From Comamonas kerstersii (lineage in GTDB: Bacteria > Pseudomonadota > Gammaproteobacteria > Burkholderiales > Burkholderiaceae_C), in NCBI RefSeq assembly GCF_008801935.1, contig NZ_VZOT01000004.1, forward strand, positions 1-64,000: 64,000 nt of DNA. Direction: 5' to 3'. The position numbers were made by a program, and so were the translations under genes. Each line of letters opens with the position of its first letter. Within the stretch, counting starts at the first letter, position 1. The notes beneath the pieces were generated by a model. It worked only from the letters and a program-made list of their open reading frames with translations, searched no databases and had not been told where the DNA came from. Of the stretch, positions 1-7,871 are shown piece after piece.

Positions 1-485
1 CCGGCTTTGACGCTGCTGCTGCTACCGGCGGCTCTGCAGCCGTTGAAACCGTGGCGGCTGTGGCTGATTCGGGCAAGAGCGCCTTTGTGGGCCGTGAAGT
101 GACCAAGAGCGACCGCCCTGAGCTGACCGCCGCCAAGATCATCGTCTCCGGTGGTCGTGCGCTGGGTTCGGCCGAGAAGTTCAACGAAGTCATCACCCCG
201 TTGGCTGACAAGCTGGGCGCGGCCATTGGTGCTTCCCGTGCAGCTGTGGATGCAGGTTACGCCCCCAACGACCTGCAAGTGGGCCAGACTGGCAAGATCG
301 TGGCACCTCAACTGTACATCGCAGCCGGTATTTCGGGCGCGATCCAGCACCTGGCAGGCATGAAGGACTCCAAGGTCATCGTGGCCATCAACAAGGACCC
401 TGAGGCTCCCATCTTCTCGGTGGCGGACTATGGTCTGGAAGCGGACCTGTTTGCCGCAGTGCCTGAAATGGTGGGCAAGCTGTAA
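1..485 (+). CDS. etfA: Electron transfer flavoprotein subunit alpha, C-terminal part
   Basis: The reading frame is open from the left edge (codons from base 3), so only the C-terminal ~160 residues are present. EtfA with EtfB forms the FAD-binding heterodimer that carries electrons from acyl-CoA and other dehydrogenases to ETF-ubiquinone oxidoreductase. The visible part is the FAD-binding domain: VSGGRALGS, then [10 protein letters not shown], the QVGQTGKIV segment and [11 protein letters not shown], ending [10 protein letters not shown]...DLFAAVPEM, all typical of EtfA. The upstream partner etfB would lie outside the window. A hairpin terminator follows 35 bases after the stop, so this is probably the end of an etfBA operon. 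Confidence 0.97.
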   Translation, partial: GFDAAAATGGSAAVETVAAVADSGKSAFVGREVTKSDRPELTAAKIIVSGGRALGSAEKFNEVITPLADKLGAAIGASRAAVDAGYAPNDLQVGQTGKIVAPQLYIAAGISGAIQHLAGMKDSKVIVAINKDPEAPIFSVADYGLEADLFAAVPEMVGKL

Positions 486-519
486 AAAGCTTTTCAGCTG
501 CAAGGCTGCCAGTACAGGA

Positions 520-546
520 GGAGCCGCAAGGCTCCTTTTGTTTTTG
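520..546 (+). terminator. Rho-independent terminator after etfA
   Basis: GGAGCC (520-525), loop GCAA, GGCTCC (530-535), then a T-rich tract TTTTGTTTTTG. It sits 35 bases after the etfA stop. The rest of the 341-base gap up to 827 holds one half of the intergenic palindrome family (547-563) and no coding sequence I can support; the promoter for the next gene is presumably in 600-800. Confidence 0.8.
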
Positions 547-563
547 TAGCTGTCAGCGCTTGC
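547..563. repeat. Intergenic palindrome family, copy A (single arm)
   Basis: TAGCTGTCAGCGCTTGC matches the left arm of the repeats found at 3602-3634, 7788-7864 and 23665-23740 (consensus AGCTGCYAGCGCTT). Only one arm is recognisable here. Confidence 0.5.
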
Positions 564-826
564 TACATAAGCTCTGGAGTCATTTTTTACATAAACTCAG
601 GCTGGCTGTGAGTGGCGGGCGGTTGAGGCTGCTGTCATTCACCGCAATACCGTCAGCACTCTTGCCAAGTGCCTGTCAAGCATGAAAGCGGGCTTCAAGT
701 AAAATGGAGCGTTTTGCGTGAGGCATGGTCTGTGGCCTGTTCACGCAAGGCAGGAGCCAGTTGAAGCACTGGTTTCTTTTTCAACATTTCATGTTCTTCG
801 CTTTAGCCTGAGCTGACTTTGTAGCT

Positions 827-1099
827 ATGCCAATTTATGCGTACAAGTGTGGTGCCTGCGGCCACGCCAAGGATGTTCTCCAGAAGATGTCGGATACCCC
901 GCTGACGGATTGCCCAGCTTGCGGTGCGGCTGCGTTTTCCAAGCAGCTGACAGCGCCTGGCTTCCAGCTCAAGGGTACGGGCTGGTATGCCACCGATTTC
1001 AAGGGTGGCTCCAGCAGCGCTGCTTCTGCAGCCCCTGCCTGCGATAACGGTGGCAGCGCCTGCGCCGCTGCCGGTTGCCCCGCTGCTGCGGAGGCCTAA
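827..1099 (+). CDS. FmdB-family zinc-ribbon regulatory protein
   Basis: A 90-residue protein with an N-terminal zinc ribbon: MPIYAYKCGACGH (CxxC at 8-11) and a second pair in DCPACGAA (about 28-31). This is the FmdB/CxxC_CxxC_SSSS family signature, and the tail is rich in Gly, Ser, Ala and Cys. Members are often annotated as putative regulators; their biochemical role is unclear. It sits just ahead of a DUF502 membrane protein and aspS, a common arrangement in betaproteobacteria. The gap to the next start is 8 bases, so it is likely co-transcribed. Confidence 0.85.
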   Translation: MPIYAYKCGACGHAKDVLQKMSDTPLTDCPACGAAAFSKQLTAPGFQLKGTGWYATDFKGGSSSAASAAPACDNGGSACAAAGCPAAAEA

Positions 1100-1107
1100 G
1101 ACCAGCT

Positions 1108-1731
1108 ATGCCTGCATTGCGTAAATGGTTGCTGACCGGCTTGCTGGTCCTGGTGCCCGGCGTGATCACGGTCTGGGTGCTGCACTGGATCATCAGCACG
1201 CTGGACCAGACGCTGTATCTGTTGCCAGAGGCCTGGCAACCTGACCGGTTGCTGGGCATGCACATTCCAGGGTTTGGCGTGGTGCTGACACTGCTGGCTC
1301 TGCTGCTCATCGGTGCGATTGCCAGCAATTTTGTAGGCCGCAAGTTGGTGTCTTGGGGCGATGCCATCATCGCACGTATACCAGTGGTACGCTCGATCTA
1401 TTCCAGCGTCAAGCAGGTATCGGACACCGTCTTCTCCGACAATGGCAATGCGTTTCGCACCGCCGTGCTGGTGCAGTGGCCCCGTGAAGGGGTGTGGACC
1501 CTGGGGTTCATCACCGGTACACCGGCGGGTGAGGTTGCGGGCTATTTGCATGACGAGTTTGTCAGCGTGTTCGTGCCGACCACGCCCAACCCCACAGGTG
1601 GCTACTTCGTGATGATGCGCAAGAGTGACTGTGTGGAGCTTGAAATGAGCGTGGACGCTGCGCTCAAGTACATCGTCTCCATGGGGGTGGTGGCGCCTCC
1701 GCCGCTGCCCGTGCCTGACGAAGAACGATAA
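1108..1731 (+). CDS. DUF502 family membrane protein
   Basis: 207 residues starting at the ATG at 1108. An earlier in-frame start at 1075 would overlap the upstream gene. There are two hydrophobic spans: WLLTGLLVLVPGVITVWVL near the N-terminus and a second around FGVVLTLLALLLIGAIASN. A soluble domain follows with IPVVRSIYSSVKQV and FVPTTPNPTGGYFVM, conserved signatures of DUF502. The function of the family is not established in bacteria. It is cotranscribed with the FmdB-like gene and lies 45 bases before aspS. Confidence 0.85.
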   Translation: MPALRKWLLTGLLVLVPGVITVWVLHWIISTLDQTLYLLPEAWQPDRLLGMHIPGFGVVLTLLALLLIGAIASNFVGRKLVSWGDAIIARIPVVRSIYSSVKQVSDTVFSDNGNAFRTAVLVQWPREGVWTLGFITGTPAGEVAGYLHDEFVSVFVPTTPNPTGGYFVMMRKSDCVELEMSVDAALKYIVSMGVVAPPPLPVPDEER

Positions 1732-1776
1732 ACAACCTAAGAAAGCGCGTCCCACAAGGGCGCAGGAAGATAAATC

Positions 1777-3579
1777 ATGGCCATGCGCTCTGAATATTGC
1801 GGTCTTGTGACCGAAGCCCTGATGGGCCAAACCGTTACCCTGTGTGGCTGGGTAAACCGTCGCCGTGACCACGGTGGCGTGATCTTTATTGACCTGCGTG
1901 ACCGTGAAGGTTATGTGCAGGTGGTGTGCGACCCAGACCGCCCTGAAATGTTCAAGGTGGCTGAAGACATCCGCAACGAGTACTGCGTACAGGTCAAGGG
2001 CGTGGTGCGTGCACGTCCTGCAGGCACGACCAACGACAAACTCAAGAGCGGCCAGATTGAAGTGCTGTGCCATGAGCTGAACGTACTCAACGCATCGGTG
2101 ACACCTCCCTTCCAGGTGGATGACGAGAACCTGTCCGAAAACGTGCGTCTCACCAACCGCGTGATGGACCTGCGCCGTCCCCAGATGCAGCGCAACCTGA
2201 TGCTGCGCTACAAGACCTCCATCCAGGTGCGTAACTTCCTGGACAAGCTGGGTTTTGTAGACATCGAAACTCCCATGCTGGGCAAGTCCACCCCCGAAGG
2301 CGCTCGCGACTATCTGGTGCCTTCGCGCGTGCATGACGGCCAGTTCTTTGCGCTGCCCCAGTCGCCCCAGCTGTACAAGCAGATGCTGATGGTGGCGGGC
2401 TTTGACCGCTACTACCAGATCACCAAGTGCTTCCGCGATGAAGACCTGCGTGCGGATCGCCAGCCAGAATTTACCCAGATCGACTGCGAAACCTCCTTCC
2501 TGAGCGAAGAAGAAATTCGCGCCATCTTCCAGCAGATGATCTGCGAAGTGTTTCAGCAGCAGCTGGGCGTGGATCTGGGCGAGTTCCCCATCATGACCTA
2601 CCAGGACGCGGCTTTCCGTTTTGGTTCGGACAAGCCTGACCTGCGCGTGAAGCTCGAATTCACTGAGCTGACCGATGTCATGGCCGATGTGGACTTCAAG
2701 GTGTTCTCCACCCCCGCTACTACCAAGGGTGGCCGCGTGGTGGCCCTGCGCGTGCCCGGTGGCGCACAGATTTCGCGTGGCGAGATCGACGGCTACACCG
2801 AGTTCGTGAAGATCTACGGTGCCAAGGGTCTGGCATGGATCAAGGTCAACGAAGTGGCCAAGGGCCGCGACGGTCTGCAGTCGCCCATCGTGAAGAACCT
2901 GCACGATGCAGCGATTGCTGAAATCTTGAAGCGCACGGGCGCTCAAGACGGCGACCTGATCTTCTTTGGCGCAGACAAGGAAAAGATCGTCAATGACTCC
3001 ATCGGCGCACTGCGTCTGAAGATCGGCCACAGCGAATTCGGCAAGAAGAACGGCCTGTTCGAGGACAAGTGGGCACCGCTGTGGGTGGTGGACTTCCCCA
3101 TGTTCGAGCATGACGAGGAAGAAGACCGCTGGGTGGCTGTGCACCACCCCTTCACATCGCCCAAGGACGGCCACGAAGACCTCATGGCGACCGATCCCGG
3201 CAAGTGCCTGGCCAAGGCCTACGACATGGTGCTCAACGGCTGGGAACTGGGTGGCGGCTCGGTGCGTATCCACCGCGCTGACGTGCAGGCCAAGGTGTTT
3301 GAAGCCCTGAAGATCACGCCCGAGCAGCAGCGAGCCAAGTTCGGCTACCTGTTGGACGCGCTGCAGTACGGTGCGCCTCCCCACGGTGGTCTGGCCTTCG
3401 GTCTGGACCGCCTGATCACGCTGATGACCGGTGCCGAGTCCATCCGTGACGTGATTGCCTTCCCCAAGACACAGCGTGCCCAGGACCTGCTGACCCAGGC
3501 ACCTTCGCCTGTGGACGAAAAGCAGCTGCGCGAGCTGCACATTCGCCTGCGCAATCCTGACGCAGTGAAGGCATCGTAA
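1777..3579 (+). CDS. aspS: Aspartyl-tRNA synthetase
   Basis: 600 residues, the full length of a bacterial AspRS, which charges tRNA-Asp with aspartate. The N-terminal OB-fold anticodon domain includes [20 protein letters not shown]. The class II core carries motif 2 ([16 protein letters not shown], from about residue 219) and motif 3 (GLAFGLDRL, about 538). The bacterial GAD insertion domain lies between about 290 and 420. A ribosome binding site (AGGAAG) precedes the ATG at 1777; the second Met two codons on is an alternative start. I cannot tell from sequence alone whether it is discriminating or also charges tRNA-Asn. Confidence 0.98.
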   Translation: MAMRSEYCGLVTEALMGQTVTLCGWVNRRRDHGGVIFIDLRDREGYVQVVCDPDRPEMFKVAEDIRNEYCVQVKGVVRARPAGTTNDKLKSGQIEVLCHELNVLNASVTPPFQVDDENLSENVRLTNRVMDLRRPQMQRNLMLRYKTSIQVRNFLDKLGFVDIETPMLGKSTPEGARDYLVPSRVHDGQFFALPQSPQLYKQMLMVAGFDRYYQITKCFRDEDLRADRQPEFTQIDCETSFLSEEEIRAIFQQMICEVFQQQLGVDLGEFPIMTYQDAAFRFGSDKPDLRVKLEFTELTDVMADVDFKVFSTPATTKGGRVVALRVPGGAQISRGEIDGYTEFVKIYGAKGLAWIKVNEVAKGRDGLQSPIVKNLHDAAIAEILKRTGAQDGDLIFFGADKEKIVNDSIGALRLKIGHSEFGKKNGLFEDKWAPLWVVDFPMFEHDEEEDRWVAVHHPFTSPKDGHEDLMATDPGKCLAKAYDMVLNGWELGGGSVRIHRADVQAKVFEALKITPEQQRAKFGYLLDALQYGAPPHGGLAFGLDRLITLMTGAESIRDVIAFPKTQRAQDLLTQAPSPVDEKQLRELHIRLRNPDAVKAS

Positions 3580-3601
3580 TTCGATTGCTCTGCAAATAAG
3601 A

Positions 3602-3634
3602 GCTGCTGGCGCTTGTGTATCAAGCGCTAGCAGC
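3602..3634. repeat. Intergenic palindrome family, copy B (hairpin)
   Basis: GCTGCTGGCGCTTG (3602-3615), loop TGTAT, CAAGCGCTAGCAGC (3621-3634). This is a 14-base stem with one G-T mismatch. It lies between aspS and its terminator and has the same arms as the copies at 7788 and 23665. Confidence 0.75.
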
Positions 3635-3645
3635 CAAAAACATAG

Positions 3646-3676
3646 AAGGCCTTTGTGGAAACGCAAAGGCCTTTTT
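3646..3676 (+). terminator. Terminator after aspS
   Basis: AAGGCCTTTG (3646-3655) pairs with CAAAGGCCTT (3664-3673) around an 8-base loop and runs into a T tract. Confidence 0.85.
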
Positions 3677-3700
3677 GCATGAACAGGGCATGCTTTTGGT

Positions 3701-4189
3701 GTGAAGATGCAGGGGATGAAGCAGTGTGCTTACAAAATTGCCCAGTCTGTACTGGTGGTGATCTACACGGCGCAAGGCCAGGTCCTGCTGCTGCGGCGTA
3801 CGCAGGGCGATGGTCTGGGCCAGGACTACTGGCAGCCCGTCACCGGCAGCAAGGATGCCGAGGATGAACCCTGGGCGCAGACGGCTGCGCGTGAGGTCTG
3901 GGAAGAAACGGGTATTGACGTCCATGCCCCGGGCTGTGAGTTGCATGACTGGGAACTGGAGAACGTCTATGCGATCTACCCACAGTGGCTGCACCGCTAT
4001 GCACCGGGCACCTGTATGAATACAGAGCGGGTGTTTGGCCTACGGGTGCCACCGGACATCCGTGTAACCCTGAACCCTCGTGAACATACCGCGTTTGCAT
4101 GGCATGCTTGGCGCGAGGCCGCGGATCGCTGCTATTCGCCTTCGAATGCGGAAGCGATTCTTCATCTGTCAGCTTTTCTTGTTCCATGA
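3701..4189 (+). CDS. nudB: Dihydroneopterin triphosphate diphosphatase (Nudix)
   Basis: 162 residues from a GTG at 3701; an ATG at 3707 is an alternative start. A Nudix box is visible (GSKDAEDEPWAQ followed by TAAREVWEETGI) with the metal-binding REVWEE core, preceded by LLLRRTQGDG and YWQPVTG, as in NudB/NtpA. NudB removes pyrophosphate from dihydroneopterin triphosphate in folate synthesis. That fits its place directly after aspS (as in Escherichia coli) and two genes before folE, which makes the substrate precursor. The stop codon overlaps the next start (ATGA at 4186). Confidence 0.9.
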   Translation: MKMQGMKQCAYKIAQSVLVVIYTAQGQVLLLRRTQGDGLGQDYWQPVTGSKDAEDEPWAQTAAREVWEETGIDVHAPGCELHDWELENVYAIYPQWLHRYAPGTCMNTERVFGLRVPPDIRVTLNPREHTAFAWHAWREAADRCYSPSNAEAILHLSAFLVP

Positions 4190-4989
4190 CTTCTGAGCCT
4201 TCCATTTCTTTGCCACCCATGGAAACCACCGCTTCGGGCTTGCTGGTGCCCAGCGAGCCTGCGATCTTGCGTGTGGCCACCTACAACATTCACAAGGGTG
4301 TGCAGGGGCTGGGGCCGACGCGGCGGCTGGAAATCCACAACCTGGGGCTGGCTGTGGAACAGCTCGATGCCGACATCGTCTGCCTGCAAGAAGTGCGCAA
4401 GATGAACCGGCGCGAGGCGCAGTACTTTGACAACTGGCCCCATGTGCCGCAGGCTGAATTCCTGGCGCCTGAAGGCTATGAGGCCGTCTACCGCACCAAT
4501 GCCTACACCAAGGACGGTGAGCATGGCAATGCGCTGCTCTCGCGCTGGCCGGTGCGTGACATCAAGCACCTGGATGTGTCCGACCACCGCTTCGAGCAGC
4601 GCGGCCTGCTGCATGCTGAAGTGATGTTCCAGGGTCGCTCGGTCCACACCGTGGTGGTGCACCTGGGCCTGATTGCAGGCAGCCGTGTGCGCCAGATTCA
4701 GCAGCTGCACCAGTTCATCGAGCGTGAGATTCCACCGGGCGCGCCCGTGGTGGTGGCGGGTGACTTCAATGACTGGGGTAGCCACATCAAGCATATGCTT
4801 GCCGGTTTTGGCCTGCATGAGTATGACGGCGATGGCAGTACACTGACCTATCCTTCACGCCTGCCTTTGGCGCAGCTGGATCATGTGTATGTCCGGGGAC
4901 TGGAGCCTTTGAGCCTGATGGTGCCGCAGGGCCGCATCTGGTGGCGCATGTCGGATCACCTGCCACTGATTGCTGAATTCAGGCTATGA
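4186..4989 (+). CDS. Endonuclease/exonuclease/phosphatase (EEP) family hydrolase
   Basis: 267 residues from the ATG at 4186, which overlaps the nudB stop; a longer in-frame start at 4099 would lie inside nudB. The EEP fold signatures are all present: VATYNIHKG (metal-binding Asn), DIVCLQEVR (catalytic Glu), VVVAGDFNDW (Asp/Asn pair) and the C-terminal SDHLPLIAEF (Asp-His). The substrate is not identifiable: members include DNA nucleases and lipid or nucleotide phosphohydrolases. Translational coupling to nudB suggests co-expression. There is no clear signal peptide. Confidence 0.85.
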   Translation: MTSEPSISLPPMETTASGLLVPSEPAILRVATYNIHKGVQGLGPTRRLEIHNLGLAVEQLDADIVCLQEVRKMNRREAQYFDNWPHVPQAEFLAPEGYEAVYRTNAYTKDGEHGNALLSRWPVRDIKHLDVSDHRFEQRGLLHAEVMFQGRSVHTVVVHLGLIAGSRVRQIQQLHQFIEREIPPGAPVVVAGDFNDWGSHIKHMLAGFGLHEYDGDGSTLTYPSRLPLAQLDHVYVRGLEPLSLMVPQGRIWWRMSDHLPLIAEFRL

Positions 4990-5057
4990 GCTTTCAGTAT
5001 TTAATAGTATTTGATTATTGAATGCTGCCTCCATGATTCACTGTTACCATCCCGCCC

Positions 5058-5798
5058 ATGTTTCAAGATTTGGTTGCCGCATCCGCTACACAGCCTGAGA
5101 GCCAAGATCCTCAAGGCAAGCCTGTTTCCCTCAAGATTCGAGAGCGGGTGCAGGCCGCTGGCCGCAGTTTTTTTGCCAACGACAATATCTCGGAATTCAT
5201 CGAACCCGGCGAGCTGGAACAGCTGCTCGACGAAGTCGAGACCAAGATGCAGGGCGTGCTGGAGAGCATGGTCATTGACACGGCCAATGACCACAACACC
5301 AAGGCTACGGCCCGCCGTGTGGCCAAGATGTATCTGAAGGAAGTGTTTGCGGGCCGCTACCATGCGCAGCCCACCATCACCGAATTCCCCAATGCCAAGC
5401 ACCTGAACGAGCTGATGATCGTCGGCCCCATCACGGTGCGTTCGGCCTGCAGCCACCATCTGTGCCCCGTCATGGGCAAGATCTGGATTGGTGTGATGCC
5501 CAACAAGAACACCAATGTGATTGGTCTGTCCAAGTACGCACGTCTGGTGGACTGGATCATGGGTCGCCCCCAGATTCAGGAAGAGGCCATCATCCAGCTG
5601 GCAGACCTGATCATGGAAAAAACCCGTCCTGACGGGCTGGCCGTGGTCATGGAGTGCTCGCACTTTTGCATGTCCTGGCGCGGTGTGCGCGAGACGGACA
5701 GCAAGATGCTCAACTCCGTCATGCGTGGTGCTTTCCTGAACGACCCCACGCTGCGTCGTGAATTCCTGTCGCTGATTCCCGGTCGCCGTCCGGATTAA
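5058..5798 (+). CDS. folE: GTP cyclohydrolase I
   Basis: 246 residues. FolE converts GTP to 7,8-dihydroneopterin triphosphate, the first step of tetrahydrofolate synthesis and the substrate of NudB encoded just upstream. Zinc ligands are visible in SACSHHLCPVMGKIWIG (Cys and His) and MECSHFCM (Cys). The family signatures GLSKYARLVDW and RPDGLAVVMEC are also present. A strong terminator follows at 5823. Confidence 0.97.
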   Translation: MFQDLVAASATQPESQDPQGKPVSLKIRERVQAAGRSFFANDNISEFIEPGELEQLLDEVETKMQGVLESMVIDTANDHNTKATARRVAKMYLKEVFAGRYHAQPTITEFPNAKHLNELMIVGPITVRSACSHHLCPVMGKIWIGVMPNKNTNVIGLSKYARLVDWIMGRPQIQEEAIIQLADLIMEKTRPDGLAVVMECSHFCMSWRGVRETDSKMLNSVMRGAFLNDPTLRREFLSLIPGRRPD

Positions 5799-5822
5799 GC
5801 AGCGACAATCGCTACTCCTGCC

Positions 5823-5850
5823 AAGGGCTGCGCCATGCGCAGCCCTTTTC
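5823..5850 (+). terminator. Terminator after folE
   Basis: AAGGGCTGCGC (5823-5833), loop CAT, GCGCAGCCCTT (5837-5847), then T residues. Perfect 11-bp stem. Confidence 0.9.
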
Positions 5851-5896
5851 GTTGGCTGTCCCGTTTTGCCTTGCGCATTCTTTCGCGCTGCCCTTC

Positions 5897-6778
5897 ATGT
5901 CTTTGCAAGCCTTTGCCCTCATCATTTTTGCCGGTGTGATTCATGCGGGCTGGAACATTGCCGCCAAAAAAGCTGGGGGGGATGCGCGCTTTGCGTTTTT
6001 CACGTCTTTGCTGCTGATTGTGTTCTGGGCGCCCTTGGCCTGGTGGGTTGGGCGCGATGTGGTGGGCAGCTGGGGCTGGCAGGCCTGGGCGCTGGTGGCG
6101 GTCAGTGGCGTGTTGCATCTGGCCTATTACGTCATTTTGCTGCGCGGCTACCGCAAGGCCGACCTCACCGTGGTCTATCCGCTGGCGCGTGGCAGCGGGC
6201 CTTTGATCAGCTCGCTGTTTGCCATTGTGGTGCTGGGTGAGGAGATCTCGCAGCTGGGCATGCTCGGTGTGCTGGGCGTGGTGCTGGGGGTGTTTCTGAT
6301 TGCAGGTGGCCCCGGTATGTTCAGGCTGCGCCATGATCCACAAGCGCGTCTGCGCCTGCATCAGGGCCTGTTTTATGGTGTGGTGACGGGTATCTTCATT
6401 GCCGCCTATACGGTGGTGGATGGCTATGGCGTCAAGGTGCTGCTGCTTTCGCCCATTCTGATTGACTACTTTGGCAGCTGCCTGCGCGTGGTGCTGCTCT
6501 CGCCCGTCATTTTGCGCAATGTGCAGGAGGCCAAATTCCTGTGGCAGCTGCAGTGGCGCTGGGCACTGCTGGTGGCTGTGGTCAGCCCCATTGCCTATGT
6601 GCTGGTGCTGTATGCCATGCAAAGTGCGCCCATCTCGCACGTGGCACCGGCGCGTGAAGTCTCCATGCTGTTTGCGGCCATCATCGGCGGCCACCTGCTG
6701 CGTGAGGGCGATCGCATGGTACGCATTGCGGGGGCCATCTTGATTGCCTTTGGCGTCACGGCCTTGGGGCTGGGGTAA
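5897..6778 (+). CDS. EamA/DMT superfamily permease
   Basis: 293 residues from the ATG at 5897 (MSLQAFALIIFAGVIHAGWN). It is almost entirely hydrophobic, with about ten predicted membrane spans arranged as two EamA repeats. GWNIAAKKAGGD and YPLARGSGPLIS near the N-terminal half are typical of drug/metabolite transporters. The substrate is unknown. An upstream in-frame ATG at 5852 is possible, but it falls just after the folE terminator stem. The small gene at 6788 starts 9 bases after its stop. Confidence 0.85.
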   Translation: MSLQAFALIIFAGVIHAGWNIAAKKAGGDARFAFFTSLLLIVFWAPLAWWVGRDVVGSWGWQAWALVAVSGVLHLAYYVILLRGYRKADLTVVYPLARGSGPLISSLFAIVVLGEEISQLGMLGVLGVVLGVFLIAGGPGMFRLRHDPQARLRLHQGLFYGVVTGIFIAAYTVVDGYGVKVLLLSPILIDYFGSCLRVVLLSPVILRNVQEAKFLWQLQWRWALLVAVVSPIAYVLVLYAMQSAPISHVAPAREVSMLFAAIIGGHLLREGDRMVRIAGAILIAFGVTALGLG

Positions 6779-6787
6779 ATTGCAGCC

Positions 6788-7018
6788 ATGGTGATGAAAA
6801 AGTTTTTGCAGGCACTGATGCTGGGCGCGGCCCTTGCGCTGCTGGGCACAGGTTCGGCCCACAGTGCTCCCGCTCCCTGGTACTGGTGGATCAGCAAGCA
6901 CGATGGTCGCCAGATCTGCGCACAGTTCATGCCAGCCAAAGGCTGGGAGCGCGGTGCTGGCCCATTTGACAATGCGCAGTGCACTTCCAGACGCCGCTCA
7001 CTGCTGCATGAGCGCTGA
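6788..7018 (+). CDS. Small secreted protein of unknown function
   Basis: 76 residues. The N-terminus is a clear Sec signal peptide (MVMKKFLQALMLGAALALLG, cleavage likely after SAHSA). The mature part is only about 50 residues, with PWYWWISKHDGRQICAQF and two cysteines that could pair. I do not recognise a family. It starts 9 bases after the EamA permease and is probably co-transcribed with it. Confidence 0.55.
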   Translation: MVMKKFLQALMLGAALALLGTGSAHSAPAPWYWWISKHDGRQICAQFMPAKGWERGAGPFDNAQCTSRRRSLLHER

Positions 7019-7132
7019 GTCCGCAGGGGGCTGGGCTGCCTGATCCCGTCACGCAGGCGCTTGGCATAGCCGCAGCCGCAGGCGCAGGCGTACAATCGGC
7101 GCTTTTGTGCGATTGCGAAAGCCTTTTGCCCC

Positions 7133-7780
7133 ATGCCTGCCATTGATACCCTGATTGCTTTTTTTGGTGTTGCCGTGCTGCTGGCCCTGAGCCCCGGGCC
7201 GGATAACCTGTTTGTGCTGGTGCAGTCCGCACAGCGCGGCTGGCGGCTGGGCATGTGCGTGGTGGCAGGCCTGTGCCTGGGTATTCTGGTGCACACCACG
7301 GCGGTGGCGCTGGGCCTGGCTGCGGTGCTGGCAGCGTCGAGCACGGCGTTTACGGTGCTCAAGTGGTGTGGTGCTGCCTATCTGGCCTGGCTGGCCTGGG
7401 GGGCGCTGCGAGCGCCATCACAAGTCAGTGAAACGCCTGTGGGCAGCAGCGCGGCACAGCCTTTGCAACTGCGTGAAGCGCTGCGCATGGTGGGGCGTGG
7501 CGTGGTGATGAACATCACCAACCCCAAGGTGCTGATTTTCTTTCTGGCCTTTTTGCCGCAGTTTGCCGACCCGGCGCGCGGCAGCGTGGCCTGGCAGATT
7601 GCCTGCTTTGGTGCGGTGTTTGTGCTGGCGACCTTTTTGGTGCTTGGCGCAATTGCCTGCTTTTCCGGTGTGTTTGGCGGTCTGCTGCAGCGCTCAGCAC
7701 GTGCGCAGTGGTGGCTGAACCGGCTGGCTGGCGTGGTGTTTCTGGGGCTGGCGGTGCGGCTGGCCACTACGCAAAGATAA
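7133..7780 (+). CDS. LysE/RhtB family amino-acid exporter
   Basis: 215 residues with about six hydrophobic spans. The N-terminal family signature is visible (ALSPGPDNLFVLVQSAQRG, followed by RLG), with NITNPKVLIFFLAFLPQF in the middle. Such proteins export basic or hydrophobic amino acids and homoserine lactones; the substrate cannot be assigned. It ends just before a shared bidirectional hairpin that separates it from the convergent ABC transporter operon. Confidence 0.9.
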   Translation: MPAIDTLIAFFGVAVLLALSPGPDNLFVLVQSAQRGWRLGMCVVAGLCLGILVHTTAVALGLAAVLAASSTAFTVLKWCGAAYLAWLAWGALRAPSQVSETPVGSSAAQPLQLREALRMVGRGVVMNITNPKVLIFFLAFLPQFADPARGSVAWQIACFGAVFVLATFLVLGAIACFSGVFGGLLQRSARAQWWLNRLAGVVFLGLAVRLATTQR

Positions 7781-7787
7781 AAAACAA

Positions 7788-7864
7788 TAGCTGCTAGCGC
7801 TGATTTAAAAAGGACTTCAGATAGAAAACTATCTGAAGTCCTTTGTTTTCAAGCGCTGGTAGCT
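7788..7864. repeat. Intergenic palindrome family, copy C, with inner terminator hairpin
   Basis: Outer arms TAGCTGCTAGCGCT (7788-7801) and AAGCGCTGGTAGCT (7851-7864) enclose a perfect 14-bp hairpin: AGGACTTCAGATAG (7811-7824), loop AAAA, CTATCTGAAGTCCT (7829-7842). T runs on both strands make it a bidirectional terminator between the convergent LysE and ABC-transporter genes. Confidence 0.85.
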
Positions 7865-7871
7865 CTTTTTT

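Noticed and set aside
1096-3666. Long open frame on the minus strand opposite DUF502 and aspS
   Set aside because: It mirrors the codon pattern of aspS on the other strand, has His/Gln/Leu-rich composition and matches no family I know. It is a GC-driven shadow.
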